From Panicum virgatum (taxonomy: Eukaryota > Streptophyta > Magnoliopsida > Poales > Poaceae), in the NCBI RefSeq assembly GCF_016808335.1, contig NC_053150.1, positions 44,419,607 through 44,483,606 of the forward strand: DNA of 64,000 bases. Reading direction: 5' to 3'. Made by a program: the position numbers and the translations under genes. The notes beneath the pieces were generated by a model that saw nothing but the letters and a program-made list of their open reading frames with translations, had not been told where the DNA came from and ran no database searches. The stretch's first letter is position 1. Every line of letters starts with the position of its first letter. Below, piece after piece: positions 22,663-33,753 of this stretch.

Positions 22663-24818
22663 TCTAGGCGTCGTCTGGGTGGCATCCAAGGTTGTTTAGT
22701 TCCTATGAATCAACCGAACTACAACCTGCTCGTGTGGAACATTAGGGGGCTTAACAGTGGTGCCCACCGTGATGCTCTGCGCGGGGTCGTGCAAGATGCC
22801 AATGCATCTGTTGTGTGTGTCCAAGAAACTAAACTGAGTGTAATTTCTCCTTTCTTGATCAACGAGATGCTCGGAACTCGGTTCTCGAGCTTTGCTTACT
22901 TGCCGGCGGCTGGCGCCAGTGGGGGTGTGCTGATCGCGTGCCGCGATCCTGATTTCTCCATGACGACGTTGCATGTTGGGAGATTTTCGGTCTCTGTCCT
23001 GTTGCAAGCCAACGATGGGTCTGAACCTTGGTGCCTCACCAGCGTTTACGGGCCGCACCCTGATGTGGACAAAGTCGAATTCCTCGCGGAGCTCCGCTCA
23101 GTACGTGCGATGATCTCCCATCCGTGGATGATCGCCGGAGACTTCAATCTCATCCTGGACGCCGCAGACAAGAATAATCTGAACCTTAATTGACGGAACA
23201 TGGGGAGGTTCCGTAGATTTGTCGATGAAATGGAACTGAAAGATGTGCCACTTCATGGTCGTCACTTCACTTGGAGCAATGAGAGGCAACATGCGACACT
23301 TGAGAAGCTTGATCGAGTTCTGGTCACTGTGGACTGGGAAATCCGCTACCCGTCTTGCTTTCTGCAGGCACTCTCCTCGGATGTGTCTGACCACTGCCCT
23401 CATCACCTTGCGCTAAACGCCGCATTCAACTCCAAGCGCCGCTTCCATTTCGAGAACTTCTGGCTCAAAATCCCAGGTTATCTAGAGGCCGTCGAGCGGG
23501 GCTGGCAGTGCCCTGACAACATCACAGACCCATTTCAAAGAGTTGATACGTTGCTGAAAAACACGGCCAAGGAACTCCAAAGCTGGAGCCAGCGACGCAT
23601 TGGGCAAATAAAACTCCAACTACTCGTCGCAAAGGAGGTGGTGCTTCAGTTTGATAGAGCACAAGATCGACGTCAGCTATCTCCAGATGAGCACCTGCTG
23701 CGAAAGGAGATGAAATGCAAGTGTCTGGGCCTTGCTTCTCTGGAGCGGACCATAGCAAGGCTACGTTCCAGGATCACATACCTCCGAGAGGGAGATGCAA
23801 ACACAAAGTTTTTTCACCTGCACTCGAGCTATAGAACCAAGAGGAAATTTATTTCCAAGCTCGAGGATGACTCTGGGACGGCACTGATGCATGACGAGAA
23901 GGCCGACATGCTTCATCGGCATTTTTCCGCAATCCTTGGCGCGGCGCCAGATCGGAGCTTCACTATTGATCTCCAGGCTTTAGGTATTCAGGCAGTCAAC
24001 CTTGAGCATTTGGAGTATCCCTTCTCAGAAGAGGAGGTGTGGGCAACAATCAAAGCCCTTCCGCCGGACAAGTCGCCGGGGCCGGATGGGTTCATGGCCG
24101 AATTCTACAAGCCGGCTTGGCCTATCATCAAGGCTGATATTTTGGCTGCGTTTGGATCATTCTACCTCACCAACCGAACGCAACTGCAGCGACTGAACGG
24201 AGCACTTATCACGCTGCTGCCAAAATGCCAAGATCCGAAACGGCCGAGTGATTACCGGCCTATTAGTCTGATACACAGTTTTGGGAAATTGGTTGCTAAA
24301 TGCTTAGCCAATCGCCTGGCACCGGAACTGGACAACCTGGTTGGAGTGAATCAAAGTGCGTTCATCAAGAAGCGCTCAATCCATGACAACTTCAAGTTTG
24401 TGGAGCAAGCTGCTAGGCTTTTGCACAGGAAAAGGAAACCGGCGCTCCTTCTCAAGCTGGATATCTCTAAAGCGTTCGACACTGTGTCCTAGCCATTCCT
24501 GCTGCAGGTGCTACAAGCTCTTGGCTTTGGCACACGCTGGCGAGACTGGATTGCATCACTCGTCTCCACTGCTTCAACTAGGGTGCTCCTGAACGGTGTT
24601 TCAGGAAGATTAATCTGCAATGCAAGGGGCCTTCGTCAAGGTGACCCGCTATCGCCGATGCTTTTCATACTGGTGATGGAAATGCTACAGCGTCTCTTCA
24701 TGCGAGCGGCATCATTGGGTGTTCTGTCTCCACCTGCTAGCCATGTCATCCAGCATCAGTGCTCCCTTTATGCTGATGATGTCGTGCTATTTGTGTCACC
24801 GGCGGCCCAAGACTTGAT

Positions 24819-25316
24819 TCTTAGAATTAGCCAGGCTTAAGCATTATAGGCTAATAACCCAAGATCTTAACATAACCTAGTTCATGACAAATCAATCTAA
24901 TGCGGAATAAATTGGTAAACATTATACCAGCGTTAGTAGTTGCAGCAGTCATTTACGCCTGATCCGTAGAGGAAGTAGGCGTTCTTGTCGGTGTAGAAGA
25001 CGCAGCGGCAAATCGGCGTCCTCCGGGAGCCAAACTGGAGTGCTTGGCCTTCCAAACCCCTCCAGTGCCTTCAGCGATCAGACTAGCGGTGGCTAGGGTT
25101 TTAGATTGAGATGAATGGGTGATTAAGGTGCTAACCACGACCTTATATTTATAGGCACTGTGGGGCTGGGGGCCAGCCTCTGGAAACGGGCCTAATGGGC
25201 CTGCTGATCAAAGCCCATTAGGGTTTTATCATTAGGTTTCCTTAATCGTGTTTAGATGGTTTAAACGCTTCCTTAACAGTGAAGATCACAATATCTTAAC
25301 TGAAATATTTCCAACA
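24819..25316 (-). repeat. Copia 3' LTR
   Basis: In element orientation it begins TGTTGGAAATATTT and ends CTAATTCTAAGA, so the ends are TG and GA rather than TG and CA. A TATA-like CCTATAAATAT lies in the middle (about 25145-25155). Confidence 0.95.
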
Positions 25317-25329
25317 TTCTCCCACTTGA
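25317..25329 (-). other. Copia polypurine tract
   Basis: Read on the minus strand, CAAGTGGGAGAAT directly precedes the 3' LTR start TGTTGG; it primes plus-strand DNA synthesis. Confidence 0.85.
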
Positions 25330-25516
25330 TCGAACGGTTAAGGCTAATGTTCGTATCATACTAATGTTCACCCTTAGTAGTAACAGAAAGTACCGGACCA
25401 ATGCGTCGTCAGTAGCTTGATGCACTACTGGGACCCCATTACCCACAGTCTCACTGAAACACCTCGGTAGAACGCTTATTCGTTAGTTAGGAGTCATAAT
25501 GGCCCTAAACCAGGAC

Positions 25517-28500
25517 CTAAAGACTATCCACCAAACCCATATTAGTAACGTGCTGCTTAAACACGTTCGGTGGTAAGACTTTAGTGAGCGGATCCGCTAA
25601 CATAGAATTAGTTCTTATGTGCTCAATCTTAATGGTTCGATCCTGGCATCTTTCTTTCACAACACGATACTTAAGGTCAATGTGTTTGGAAGCACCACTT
25701 GACTTGTTGTTACTCGAAAAGAATACTGCAGACTGATTATCGCAGTATAACGTTATAGGTTCCGTAATGCTGTCAATTACCTTGAGGCCCGGAATAAAAT
25801 TCTTAAGCCAAACAGCCTGTCCAGTTGCTTCATAGCATGCCACAAACTCAGCTTGCATCGTCGACGCTGCAACTAAACTTTGCTTAGAGCTTTTCCATGA
25901 TATAGCTCCACCAGCTAACATGTAGATATATCCTGATGTAGATTTCCTACTATCCACACATCCAGCAAAGTCAGCATCAGTATAACCCACAACTTCAAGG
26001 TTATCTGATCTTCTGTATGTGAGCATGAAGTCTTTAGTGCCTTGGCAGTAACGTAATGCCTTCTTGACACCAACCCAGTGGACCTTTCCTGGATTTTTCT
26101 GATATCTTCCAAACATTCCGGTAGCAAATGCCAAGTCAGGACGCGTACAGACTTGTGCATACATCAGGCTTCCGACAGCTGAAGCATAAGGTATGTCCTT
26201 CATCTCATCTGATTCCAATTGGTTCTTAGGACATTGGGCTTCACTAAACTTATCGCCCTTCGCTAATGGAACAGGTGTGGCCTTACTCTTATCCATATTA
26301 AATCTCTTAAGCATTTTCTCAATATATGCTTTTTGAGACAATCCTAGTACTCCTTTGGTCCTATCTCGGTGTATCTCAATGCCCAGAACATAAGAGGCTT
26401 CACCAAGATCTTTCATATCAAAATTGGATGAAAGAAATCCCTTTGTCTCATGCAGCATACGCTTATCACTGCTCGCTAATAGGATATCATCCACATAAAG
26501 CACTAGAATTATAAATTTACCACCCTTTATCTTAGTGTAGATACAATTATCCACATCATTCTCCTTAAATCCGAATTTCTTAATCACTTGATCGAATTTA
26601 AGGTTCCATTGTCTTGACGCTTGCTTAAGCCCGTAAATGGATTTCTTAAGTCTGCATCCTAAATGTTCCTTGCCCTTCACAACAAAACCTTCCGGTTGTG
26701 CCATGAAGATGGTCTCATCCAAGTCACCATTAAGGAACGCAGTTTTGACATCCATCTGATGTAGCTCTAAGTCATAATGAGCCACTAGCGCCATAACGAT
26801 TCTGAATGAATCTTTCTTAGACACAGGGGAGAAAGTTTCATTATAATCAACCCCTTCCTTTTGTGTAAAACCTTTGGCTACAAGCCTTGCTTTGAATCGT
26901 TCGACATTCCCTTTAGAATCACGTTTAGTCTTGTAGACCCATTTACAGCCTACTAGCTTGACTCCATTAGGAATATCTACCAGATCCCAAACAGCATTGG
27001 AACTCATGGACTTAAGCTCTTCTTCCATGGCCTCAACCCATTTGGCAGAGTTCTCACATGATACTGCCTCTCTAAATGAGTTAGGATCATCAGCTTTCCC
27101 AATATCATACATGTCTTCACTTAAGTATGTTTCACAATCAGGGAAAACTGTCTGTTTCCTAGCCCGCTGTGATCTTCTTAATGGTTCAACAGGCTGAGGT
27201 GCTGGTTGAGGTGCAGTCTGAGGCACCTCGACAGGGTTTTCAACTTCAGCATTAGGTGCCATTTGCTCAGCTTGTTGTTCGCTCGCAGGCTCAGGAGTTA
27301 CTTCAACAGGCGGAGCAGCGCTAGTACTCTGAACAGAAGGCGTAATCTGAACAGATGGTGTACTCTGAACGGAAGGAACGAACAGCGGCACTAACTGAGG
27401 TGTTACTGTTTCTTGAATCACCGGGATGGGAAGCTCAGCCCGTATTTCTTCAAGATTAATTTTCCTCCTCGGAAAGCTCCCACTGATTCCTGCATCCTCT
27501 AGGAACACAGCCTGCCTGGTCTCAATGAACTTAGTGAAACGATCAGGACAGTAGAATCGGTATCCCTTAGACTTATCAGGGTATCCGATGAAATAGCAGC
27601 TCACCGTCTTATCATCTAATTTCTTTTGCTGTGGATTAAATAACTTAGCTTCGGCTGGACAGCCCCACACACGCAAATAATTAAGCGATGGTTTCTTCCC
27701 AAACCACAACTCATAAGGTGTTTTTGGCACGGATTTGGAAGGAACACGATTAAGTATGTGTGCAGCTATTTTTAATGCTTCCATCCACAGCTCCACAGAC
27801 AAAGTAGAATAACTAAGCATGCTACGTACCATGTCCATTAGTGTACGATTACGACGCTCAGCAACTCTGTTTTGCTGTGGTTCGCCCGGCATACTGTACT
27901 GGGCCTTTATGCCATTCTCTTCAAGATACTTAGCGAATGGTCCAGGTACTTGGCCGAATGGAGCATGTCTCCCATAATATTCACCACCTCGATCCGATCT
28001 CACTAATTTAATAGTGACATTATGCTGATTTTCCACTTCAGCCTTGAATATTTTGAATTTATCTAATGACTCGGATCGATCACGAATGGGGTAAATATAA
28101 CCATAACGAGAGAAGTCATCTGTGAAAGTAATGAACGAGTCAAAACCATCAACAGACTTTACTGGGAACGGGCCACAAATATCAGTATGAATTATTTCTA
28201 ATAGGCCCGTACTCCGAGTAGCTCCTTTCTTAATTGTCTTAGCGAATTTCCCCTTAATACAATCAACACATTGTTGATCGAAGTCTGAGAGATCTAATGA
28301 ATGGAGTATCTCTTCTCTTATGAGACGCTCAATTCTCCCCCTCGAAATATGGCCCAAACGACAATGCCACAATTTCGAAGAAGTCTCATCAGTACGCTTA
28401 CGCTTATGCGATACATCATCCACATTCATTGCAGAATAAACTTTATCAAGAGAGAGCAAATAAAGATCGCCTTGCAAATGACCAAGGCCCACACTTAAAT

Positions 28501-29707
28501 TATGAAATTTAATGTTGCACACTGAGTTGACAAACTCACAAATATGTCCCGACTTATCTAAACGCGAAACTGAAATAAGGTTTCTCTTCAAACTGGGAAC
28601 ATAAAGAACATCATGCAAACTAAAGTTGAAGCCGCCTGGTAACTCCAAATTGAAGCTCCCAATGCCTTCAACCTTCACTTCATTGCCATCAGCCACTCTT
28701 AGACTTCGCTCCCCCTCTCTTATAGTTCGGATCGAACTGAATACCTGCAGTGAATTGGAAATATGCACAGTGGCACCTGAGTCAATCCACCAAGTATTGG
28801 GAGAAAAATTCACTAAGAATGATTCATCAATAAAAGATACATAATCAGTAATTGTACCTTTGTTCTTAAGCCACTCCTTAAATCCATGGCAATCCTTTTG
28901 CTCATGTTTAGGTGACTTGCAGAACTTGCACAGCCTCTCATTAGAGGTCTTCTTATGTGACACGGCCTTACTCTTATGGCCCTTAAACTTTCTCTTATGC
29001 TGCCTGCTGCTGCCAGACTCAGCCTGATGCTTAGGAGTGTTGCTCATGCTAACACGCCCAAAGCGCTCGCTGACCATGTTGACAGCATCCTTCATCCTTT
29101 CAGCTTTCTGCCTTTCTTCTTCCTCAACACAGTAGCTAATGAGCTCAGCCATGCTCCAAGTCGCCTTCTGAGTGTTGTAGCTTATTTTAAAGGGACTGTA
29201 CTGTGCTGGCAGAGAAGTCATGATGAAGTGCACCAGAAAACCATCAGAGATAGCCATATCCAGTGTCTTCAGCTTATTTGCCATGTCACACATGCTCATA
29301 ATGTGCTCCCTGATTCCACTTTGCCCATCATACTGTGAAGTCAGCATTTTCATGATCAGGGTGCTAGCATAAGTCTTGGAAGAACTCTTAAAATTCTCCT
29401 TCACCTTGGCAAGATATGCCTTGGCGCTCAGCTCATTACCATCCTGGTCCTTATCAGGAATAGCACCACAGATGGCCGGTGTGATCGTGTTCTTAATGAT
29501 CATGTTGGCCATCCTGTCTGATCTCTCCCACTTCTCAATGGCAGTACGATCACCATTGGGATCAGCGGGCTCTGCTGGCTTGTCTTGACGTAAGGCGAGA
29601 TCATACTCACACACAGCAATGGCCACCTGAACATCTTTATACCAGCTTGGATAGTTGGTGCCATTCAGGGGCTCAATGGACTTCAGGTAGCCCGTCACAG
29701 TGTTCAC
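25517..29707 (-). CDS. Copia gag-pol polyprotein
   Basis: One uninterrupted frame of 1,396 codons from ATG 29707. Gag occupies about residues 1-250 (start [23 protein letters not shown]2-type). A CCHC knuckle ([14 protein letters not shown]) lies near 257-272, the aspartic protease site [13 protein letters not shown] near 305-318, and the GAG-pre-integrase motif [10 protein letters not shown] near 440-450. The integrase core lies at about 505-620 ([29 protein letters not shown]). A proline/glutamine-rich linker near 790-860 follows. Reverse transcriptase spans about 900-1110 ([29 protein letters not shown] near 1070). RNase H spans about 1240-1340 ([33 protein letters not shown]). All catalytic motifs look intact, with no stop or frameshift, so this copy could supply active protein. 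Copia sublineage not assigned. Confidence 0.96.
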   Translation of the reverse strand: MNTVTGYLKSIEPLNGTNYPSWYKDVQVAIAVCEYDLALRQDKPAEPADPNGDRTAIEKWERSDRMANMIIKNTITPAICGAIPDKDQDGNELSAKAYLAKVKENFKSSSKTYASTLIMKMLTSQYDGQSGIREHIMSMCDMANKLKTLDMAISDGFLVHFIMTSLPAQYSPFKISYNTQKATWSMAELISYCVEEEERQKAERMKDAVNMVSERFGRVSMSNTPKHQAESGSSRQHKRKFKGHKSKAVSHKKTSNERLCKFCKSPKHEQKDCHGFKEWLKNKGTITDYVSFIDESFLVNFSPNTWWIDSGATVHISNSLQVFSSIRTIREGERSLRVADGNEVKVEGIGSFNLELPGGFNFSLHDVLYVPSLKRNLISVSRLDKSGHICEFVNSVCNIKFHNLSVGLGHLQGDLYLLSLDKVYSAMNVDDVSHKRKRTDETSSKLWHCRLGHISRGRIERLIREEILHSLDLSDFDQQCVDCIKGKFAKTIKKGATRSTGLLEIIHTDICGPFPVKSVDGFDSFITFTDDFSRYGYIYPIRDRSESLDKFKIFKAEVENQHNVTIKLVRSDRGGEYYGRHAPFGQVPGPFAKYLEENGIKAQYSMPGEPQQNRVAERRNRTLMDMVRSMLSYSTLSVELWMEALKIAAHILNRVPSKSVPKTPYELWFGKKPSLNYLRVWGCPAEAKLFNPQQKKLDDKTVSCYFIGYPDKSKGYRFYCPDRFTKFIETRQAVFLEDAGISGSFPRRKINLEEIRAELPIPVIQETVTPQLVPLFVPSVQSTPSVQITPSVQSTSAAPPVEVTPEPASEQQAEQMAPNAEVENPVEVPQTAPQPAPQPVEPLRRSQRARKQTVFPDCETYLSEDMYDIGKADDPNSFREAVSCENSAKWVEAMEEELKSMSSNAVWDLVDIPNGVKLVGCKWVYKTKRDSKGNVERFKARLVAKGFTQKEGVDYNETFSPVSKKDSFRIVMALVAHYDLELHQMDVKTAFLNGDLDETIFMAQPEGFVVKGKEHLGCRLKKSIYGLKQASRQWNLKFDQVIKKFGFKENDVDNCIYTKIKGGKFIILVLYVDDILLASSDKRMLHETKGFLSSNFDMKDLGEASYVLGIEIHRDRTKGVLGLSQKAYIEKMLKRFNMDKSKATPVPLAKGDKFSEAQCPKNQLESDEMKDIPYASAVGSLMYAQVCTRPDLAFATGMFGRYQKNPGKVHWVGVKKALRYCQGTKDFMLTYRRSDNLEVVGYTDADFAGCVDSRKSTSGYIYMLAGGAISWKSSKQSLVAASTMQAEFVACYEATGQAVWLKNFIPGLKVIDSITEPITLYCDNQSAVFFSSNNKSSGASKHIDLKYRVVKERCQDRTIKIEHIRTNSMLADPLTKVLPPNVFKQHVTNMGLVDSL

Positions 29708-30183
29708 TGAAAATCATGAGAATAATAACTTAATTAAACTCACAATTAAGATGCGCATAAGAAGTATGAAATTAACCCTACGATGGTCTGATTAAAATCA
29801 TACATAAATTTCAATTTGCATCACCGATGGGGAAAACAAACGAAATTTATCATTAAAACTCATAATTAAATCAACGATGGTCAGAATTAATTACAAGTGC
29901 TCTAAATAAACTTCCCGATGGTTCCATTTAAATAGAGTGCATCTTAATTGCTTATGGTGGATGAACATAATTTTCAGTGAATAAATGCAATTAAAACATG
30001 ATTAAAAGCATTTAAATAACTCATGGAAATTAATTAACACAATGCTGGTAATAATAAGTGCAACAGAAATAATTAAAGCCTTTAAACATAACAGCAATTA
30101 AAATTAAACTTAGATCATAAGAAACAGTAATAGAAAAGTCTTTAAACATTAAACTGGGCTAAAACTCATGAAACAGGCCCAAA

Positions 30184-30345
30184 AACATCCCCTTGCGCGC
30201 GGCCCATTAAGCTGCTGCTCGGCCCAATCCAGCCCATCCCGCGAAACCCTAATGCGGTGAAATCTAGATCGTTCGTTTCAATCGGATGGCTGATAACTGA
30301 TCTAGCATCATATATAAAAGAGGAACCGGCTGTCGGAGAGTGCCC
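30184..30345 (+). promoter_or_regulatory. plant promoter-like cluster inside the Copia leader
   Basis: Three GCCCA words (GGCCCATT, GGCCCAAT, AGCCCATC; complements are TGGGC site II cores) lie at about 30200-30238. They are followed by the telobox AAACCCTAA near 30243, then TATATAA at 30311-30317 and a TC-rich stretch. This order is typical of promoters of grass growth and translation genes. It points away from the element's own transcription. Function is inference. Confidence 0.45.
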
Positions 30346-31066
30346 TAACTCCCTTCACTCCCTCTCCTATCTCAGCCCGAGCTGCCACTGCTAGCGCTTC
30401 TCATCCGCTGCGCGCTTCCTCATGCGGGCAGGCTCCGCAGGCAGGCCACGCGCCGAGAGGCACGGGCTCGCGGCCGCTGCTCGGTTCGCCGCCCTGTGCC
30501 GCGCGCCAGCGGGCCCGGCGGTGCCTGTGCGCGGGCTCGGCCGCCGCCTGGTGGCCGCTCTGCGCACCGCTATGCGTCCGCCTTGGAGCCGCCGCCAGGG
30601 GCTCGGCACGCGAGCCGCGCAGGCCACCGCCGGCCGCCCGCGCGAGCCGCGCAGGAGCAAGGCCACGCGCCGCCTGCGCGGGAGGCTGCGCGCGCGGTAC
30701 TTCGGCTCTGGCCGGCCGCCGCGTCGGCTCCACGCGCGGGAGCTGCGCGCCCGCGTGGGCCGCCTGGAGCGCCAGCGCCGCCTTGGGCCACGCGTGCCGC
30801 CTGATGGGCGATGGCCGCGCGCGGGTCTGCGCGTGCCACACGCGCCGGTTGCTCTGGTCCCGCCGCCAGATCTCATGTGCGGGCCCGAGCGCTGGTACTT
30901 CTCATGCGCGGTGAGCGGTGTGGCGCCGCGGCTCCTCATGCGCCACCGCGGGCCCTCCCGCCGGCGCCGCGTGCGCTCAAGCCGCGCGCGGCTCCGTCGG
31001 GGAGGCCCTGCCGTGGTGCTCAGTGGGCATACTCATGGCCACACACAGGTAAGTGCTCCTTCAATC

Positions 31067-31104
31067 TTAGGGTTAGGGTTAGGGTTAGGGTTAGGGTTAG
31101 GGTT
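31067..31104 (+). repeat. TTAGGG array (6 copies)
   Basis: Six perfect TTAGGG units plus TT. Grasses normally use TTTAGGG at telomeres, so this six-base version is more likely a slippage product of an AACCCTAA promoter word than a captured telomere. It lies just after a donor-like GTAAGTG. Confidence 0.95.
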
Positions 31105-31574
31105 CATCACGGGACTTGGGGATTTCTTAATGCGATCTGAAAATTGCTTTTCCCCTCCTTCTTAATGCTCACTGATGCATCAATCTCATGAGTTTGACTT
31201 TAATTTCGCGGAAATTAACTTGAACAGAGATCTAATTTGGGGAACAGATTAAGAAGCAGTAAAACCCTAACCTTAATTGCATAGCTAATCATCAATTTGT
31301 CTCGGTTTAACCATGAATTAGCATAAACATTAATGATTTGCATCTAATCCGAGACACTTAGCATTAACAGATCAAGATTAATCTTAAACTTGACCTAAAC
31401 CGAATTAGATTAGATCTAATCTCGTGATCAGAAACTTAATTAACCATGATTTAGATCTAATCACGCATGATTAACACATAAAAGCCATTATGCAGGATCT
31501 AATTGCATCTTAAACCGACGAAAAACAGAGGCATAAACATGGCTCAAAATTGACCGTGCATGACTAGGTTAAGA

Positions 31575-31590
31575 TGGCTCTGACACCAAT
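31575..31590 (-). other. Copia primer binding site
   Basis: Next to the 5' LTR the minus strand reads ATTGGTGTCAGAGCCA, close to the usual initiator-methionine tRNA site TGGTATCAGAGC of plant Copia elements. Confidence 0.8.
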
Positions 31591-32088
31591 TCTTAGAATT
31601 AGCCAGGCTTAAGCATTATAGGCTAATAACCCAAGATCTTAACATAACCTAGTTCATGACAAATCAATCTAATGCGGAATAAATTGGTAAACATTATACC
31701 AGCGTTAGCAGTTGCAGCAGCCATTTACGCCTGATCCGTAGAGGAAGTAGGCGTTCTTGTCGGTGTAGAAGACGCAGCGGCAAATCGGCGTCCTCCGGGA
31801 GCCAAACTGGAGTGCTTGGCCTTCCAAACCCCTCCAGTGCCTTCAGCGATCAGACTAGCGGTGGCTAGAGTTTTAGATTGAGATGAATGGGTGATTAAGG
31901 TGCTAACCACGACCTTATATTTATAGGCACTGTGGGGCTGGGGGCCAGCCTCTGGAAACGGGCCTAATGGGCCTGCTGATCAAAGCCCATTAGGGTTTTA
32001 TCATTAGGTTTCCTTAATCGCGTTTAGATGGTTTAAACGCTTCCTTAACAGTGAAGATCACAATATCTTAACTGAAATATTTCCAACA
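31591..32088 (-). repeat. Copia 5' LTR
   Basis: 498 bp, same ends as the 3' copy, with four C/T or G/A differences from it. It contains CCTATAAATAT at about 31917-31927, the probable promoter of the element. Confidence 0.95.
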
Positions 32089-33753
32089 TTGATCACCACT
32101 AAGGAGATACTGGCACTGTTTGGAGACGCCTCTGGTTTACTCACAAACTTACAGAAAAGTTTGATTGCGCCCGTTGCTTGCAGTGACAGTGAAGTCGCCC
32201 TTGCTGGCCAATTGCTACCGGCTGAGATTGCTGATTTTCCTGTAAAATACCTTGGGCTACCACTGACAGTGGGACGTCTGCGAAAGGCTCATCTTCAGCC
32301 ACTGGTCGACCGTGTGGCAGCTTATATCCCAACCTGGAAGGCTTCACTTCTGAATAAAGCGGGGAGATTAATCTTGGTGAAAGTCACAATGTCTGCTGCA
32401 TGTGTGCACACACTCATTTCTCTCAAGGTGCCTGACTGGGTGTTCCAGGAAATCGACAAAAGGCGACGGAGCTTTCTTTGGTCTGGAAAAAAGAAAGCTA
32501 ATGGCGGGCAATGCTTGGTGGCTTGGCCTTTCGTTTGTCAGCCAGCTGAGTTTGGAGGTTTGGGCGTGGTGGATCTTCGCTTAGCTGCTTATGCTCTGCG
32601 TTTGAGGTGGCTTTGGCTCAAGCGTACAGACACTAACAGACCCTGGAAGAACTTGGAATTGGACTTCGGCAAAGATACGGTTGTGCAGGCGATGTTCAAT
32701 GCATCCACAGTCTTTGAGTTGGGGGATGGCAATCTAACCCTTTTCTGGTCCGATCATTGGCTTGGCCAGAAGTCTCCATGCCTGCTAGCACCTGAACTCT
32801 GCAAGCTCATTAAACCGAAGATACGGAAGAAACAGTCGCCACTGCTATGGTCGAAAAGACTTGGATCCAAGACATTACAGGCACGCTAACCATTCAAGCT
32901 ATCTTTGAATACCTACAGTTATGGGAGGCTATGGAAGGCGTGCATTTGAGGCAGGGCGTGGAGGATACTATCCGCTAGAAATGGACCACAGATGCCACCT
33001 ATTCAGCTAGGTCCGCCTATCAGGCTTTCTTCCATGGGAGAATTCAGTTCAAGGGAGCAACACCGATTTGGAAGGCTTGGGCGCCCATGAAAGTTAAATT
33101 TTTTACTTGGCTGGCAGTCAAAGGTCGTATTTGGACAGCGGACCGCAGGCATCGTCGTGGGCTAACTACGGATACAGACTGCCGTTTGTGTGACCAAGAA
33201 GTCGAGACTGCCGATCATCTCCTCTGCACCTGCAGTTTCACCAAGCAGGTTTGGCACTCCCTGTTCACTGCGCTCGGTTACCAAAACCCTCCGCCTGTTG
33301 TAGATTGCTTCCTGGAGTGGTGGCTTACCTTGCGCCAAGACTTGTCCAACGAACAGAAGAAGGGACTAGATGCAGCTGTGATGCTCGTCTCTTGGATGGT
33401 GTGGAAAGAGCGGAATGCCTGGGTGTTTAACTACACCGAGCGGACCCCAAATCGTTTGTTGTCTGACATCATCGCCGAGGGAAGCAATTGGATTCAGGCC
33501 GGTGCGATGAAACTTGCTGCGATCAGCTGGCCCCAGCAGTTGTCTTTGGGGGGAGCGTCACCTCTAGTTAGCTAGTTGCCCGTTTCTGTCGGGTGTTTCG
33601 GTTGTTTCCTAGGGCCGTATAGTCAGTTCGGTTGAGGTGTGCGTGCGTCCCTTTTGGCCCGCGTTGTAAGCTTTTAACAATCTTTTTCTTCTTAATGCAA
33701 TGATACGCAGCTCTCCTGCGTATTCTCGAAAAAAAAAAGACAGAATAGATGTT

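Larger units (their letters stand above)
29708..31574. other. unusually long Copia leader with a GC-rich inserted segment
   Basis: Nearly 1.9 kb separates the primer binding site from the gag start. The outer parts (29708-30160 and 31110-31574) are AT-rich and resemble ordinary leader. The middle, about 30160-31060, is sharply different: very GC-rich with an open plus-strand frame of 247 codons (30422-31165) of arginine/alanine-rich sequence and no known domain. A perfect donor-like CAG then GTAAGTG occurs at 31046-31054. This may be captured genomic DNA. Confidence 0.6.
24819..32088 (-). mobile_element. Copia LTR retrotransposon, complete and young
   Basis: Two 498-bp LTRs (24819-25316 and 31591-32088) differ at 4 positions, all transitions. 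TTGAT is duplicated at 24814-24818 and 32089-32093. On the minus strand the order is 5' LTR, primer binding site, long leader, one open gag-pol frame, polypurine tract, 3' LTR. Integrase precedes reverse transcriptase, which defines Copia. It sits in the reverse transcriptase of a LINE, in the opposite orientation. Confidence 0.97.
22705..33575 (+). pseudogene. LINE ORF2: endonuclease, reverse transcriptase, zf-RVT, interrupted
   Basis: ATG 22705 starts the endonuclease (LLVWNIRGLNSG, QETKL, GGVLIA, VYGPHPD, GDFNLIL). TGA at 23191-23193 is in frame; reading continues with MGRFRRFVDEMEL and FTWSNER to SDHCPHHL. The reverse transcriptase has PDKSPGPDGFMAEFYK, DYRPISLIHSFGKL, KLDISKAFDTVS, then in-frame TAG at 24490-24492, then GLRQGDPLSPM and YADD at 24769-24780. 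The Copia insertion splits it right after AAQDL (24818); it resumes at 32089 with TTKEILALFGDASG, KYLGLPLT and FLWSGKKK. A frameshift near 32850-32890 precedes the zf-RVT part (FFTWLAVKGRIWTADR, CRLC), which ends at 33575. Confidence 0.88.
19265..33738 (+). mobile_element. L1-type LINE, plus strand, split by a Copia element
   Basis: A perfect 15-bp duplication GACAGAATAGATGTT flanks it (19250-19264 and 33739-33753). A poly(A) tail of 10 lies at 33729-33738. It encodes ORF1 (19297-22662) and ORF2 (22705-33575), the latter opened by a 7.3-kb Copia element (24819-32088). Without the Copia insert it is about 7.2 kb. The 5' UTR is only about 30 bp. Confidence 0.93.

Noticed and set aside
30391..30939. 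Minus-strand 182-codon frame as an extra Copia gene
   Set aside because: Very Arg-rich, mirrors the GC-rich plus strand, and has no env-like signal peptide or membrane segment.
31067..31104. Captured telomere end
   Set aside because: The unit is TTAGGG, not the grass TTTAGGG, the array is short, and no subtelomeric context is visible.
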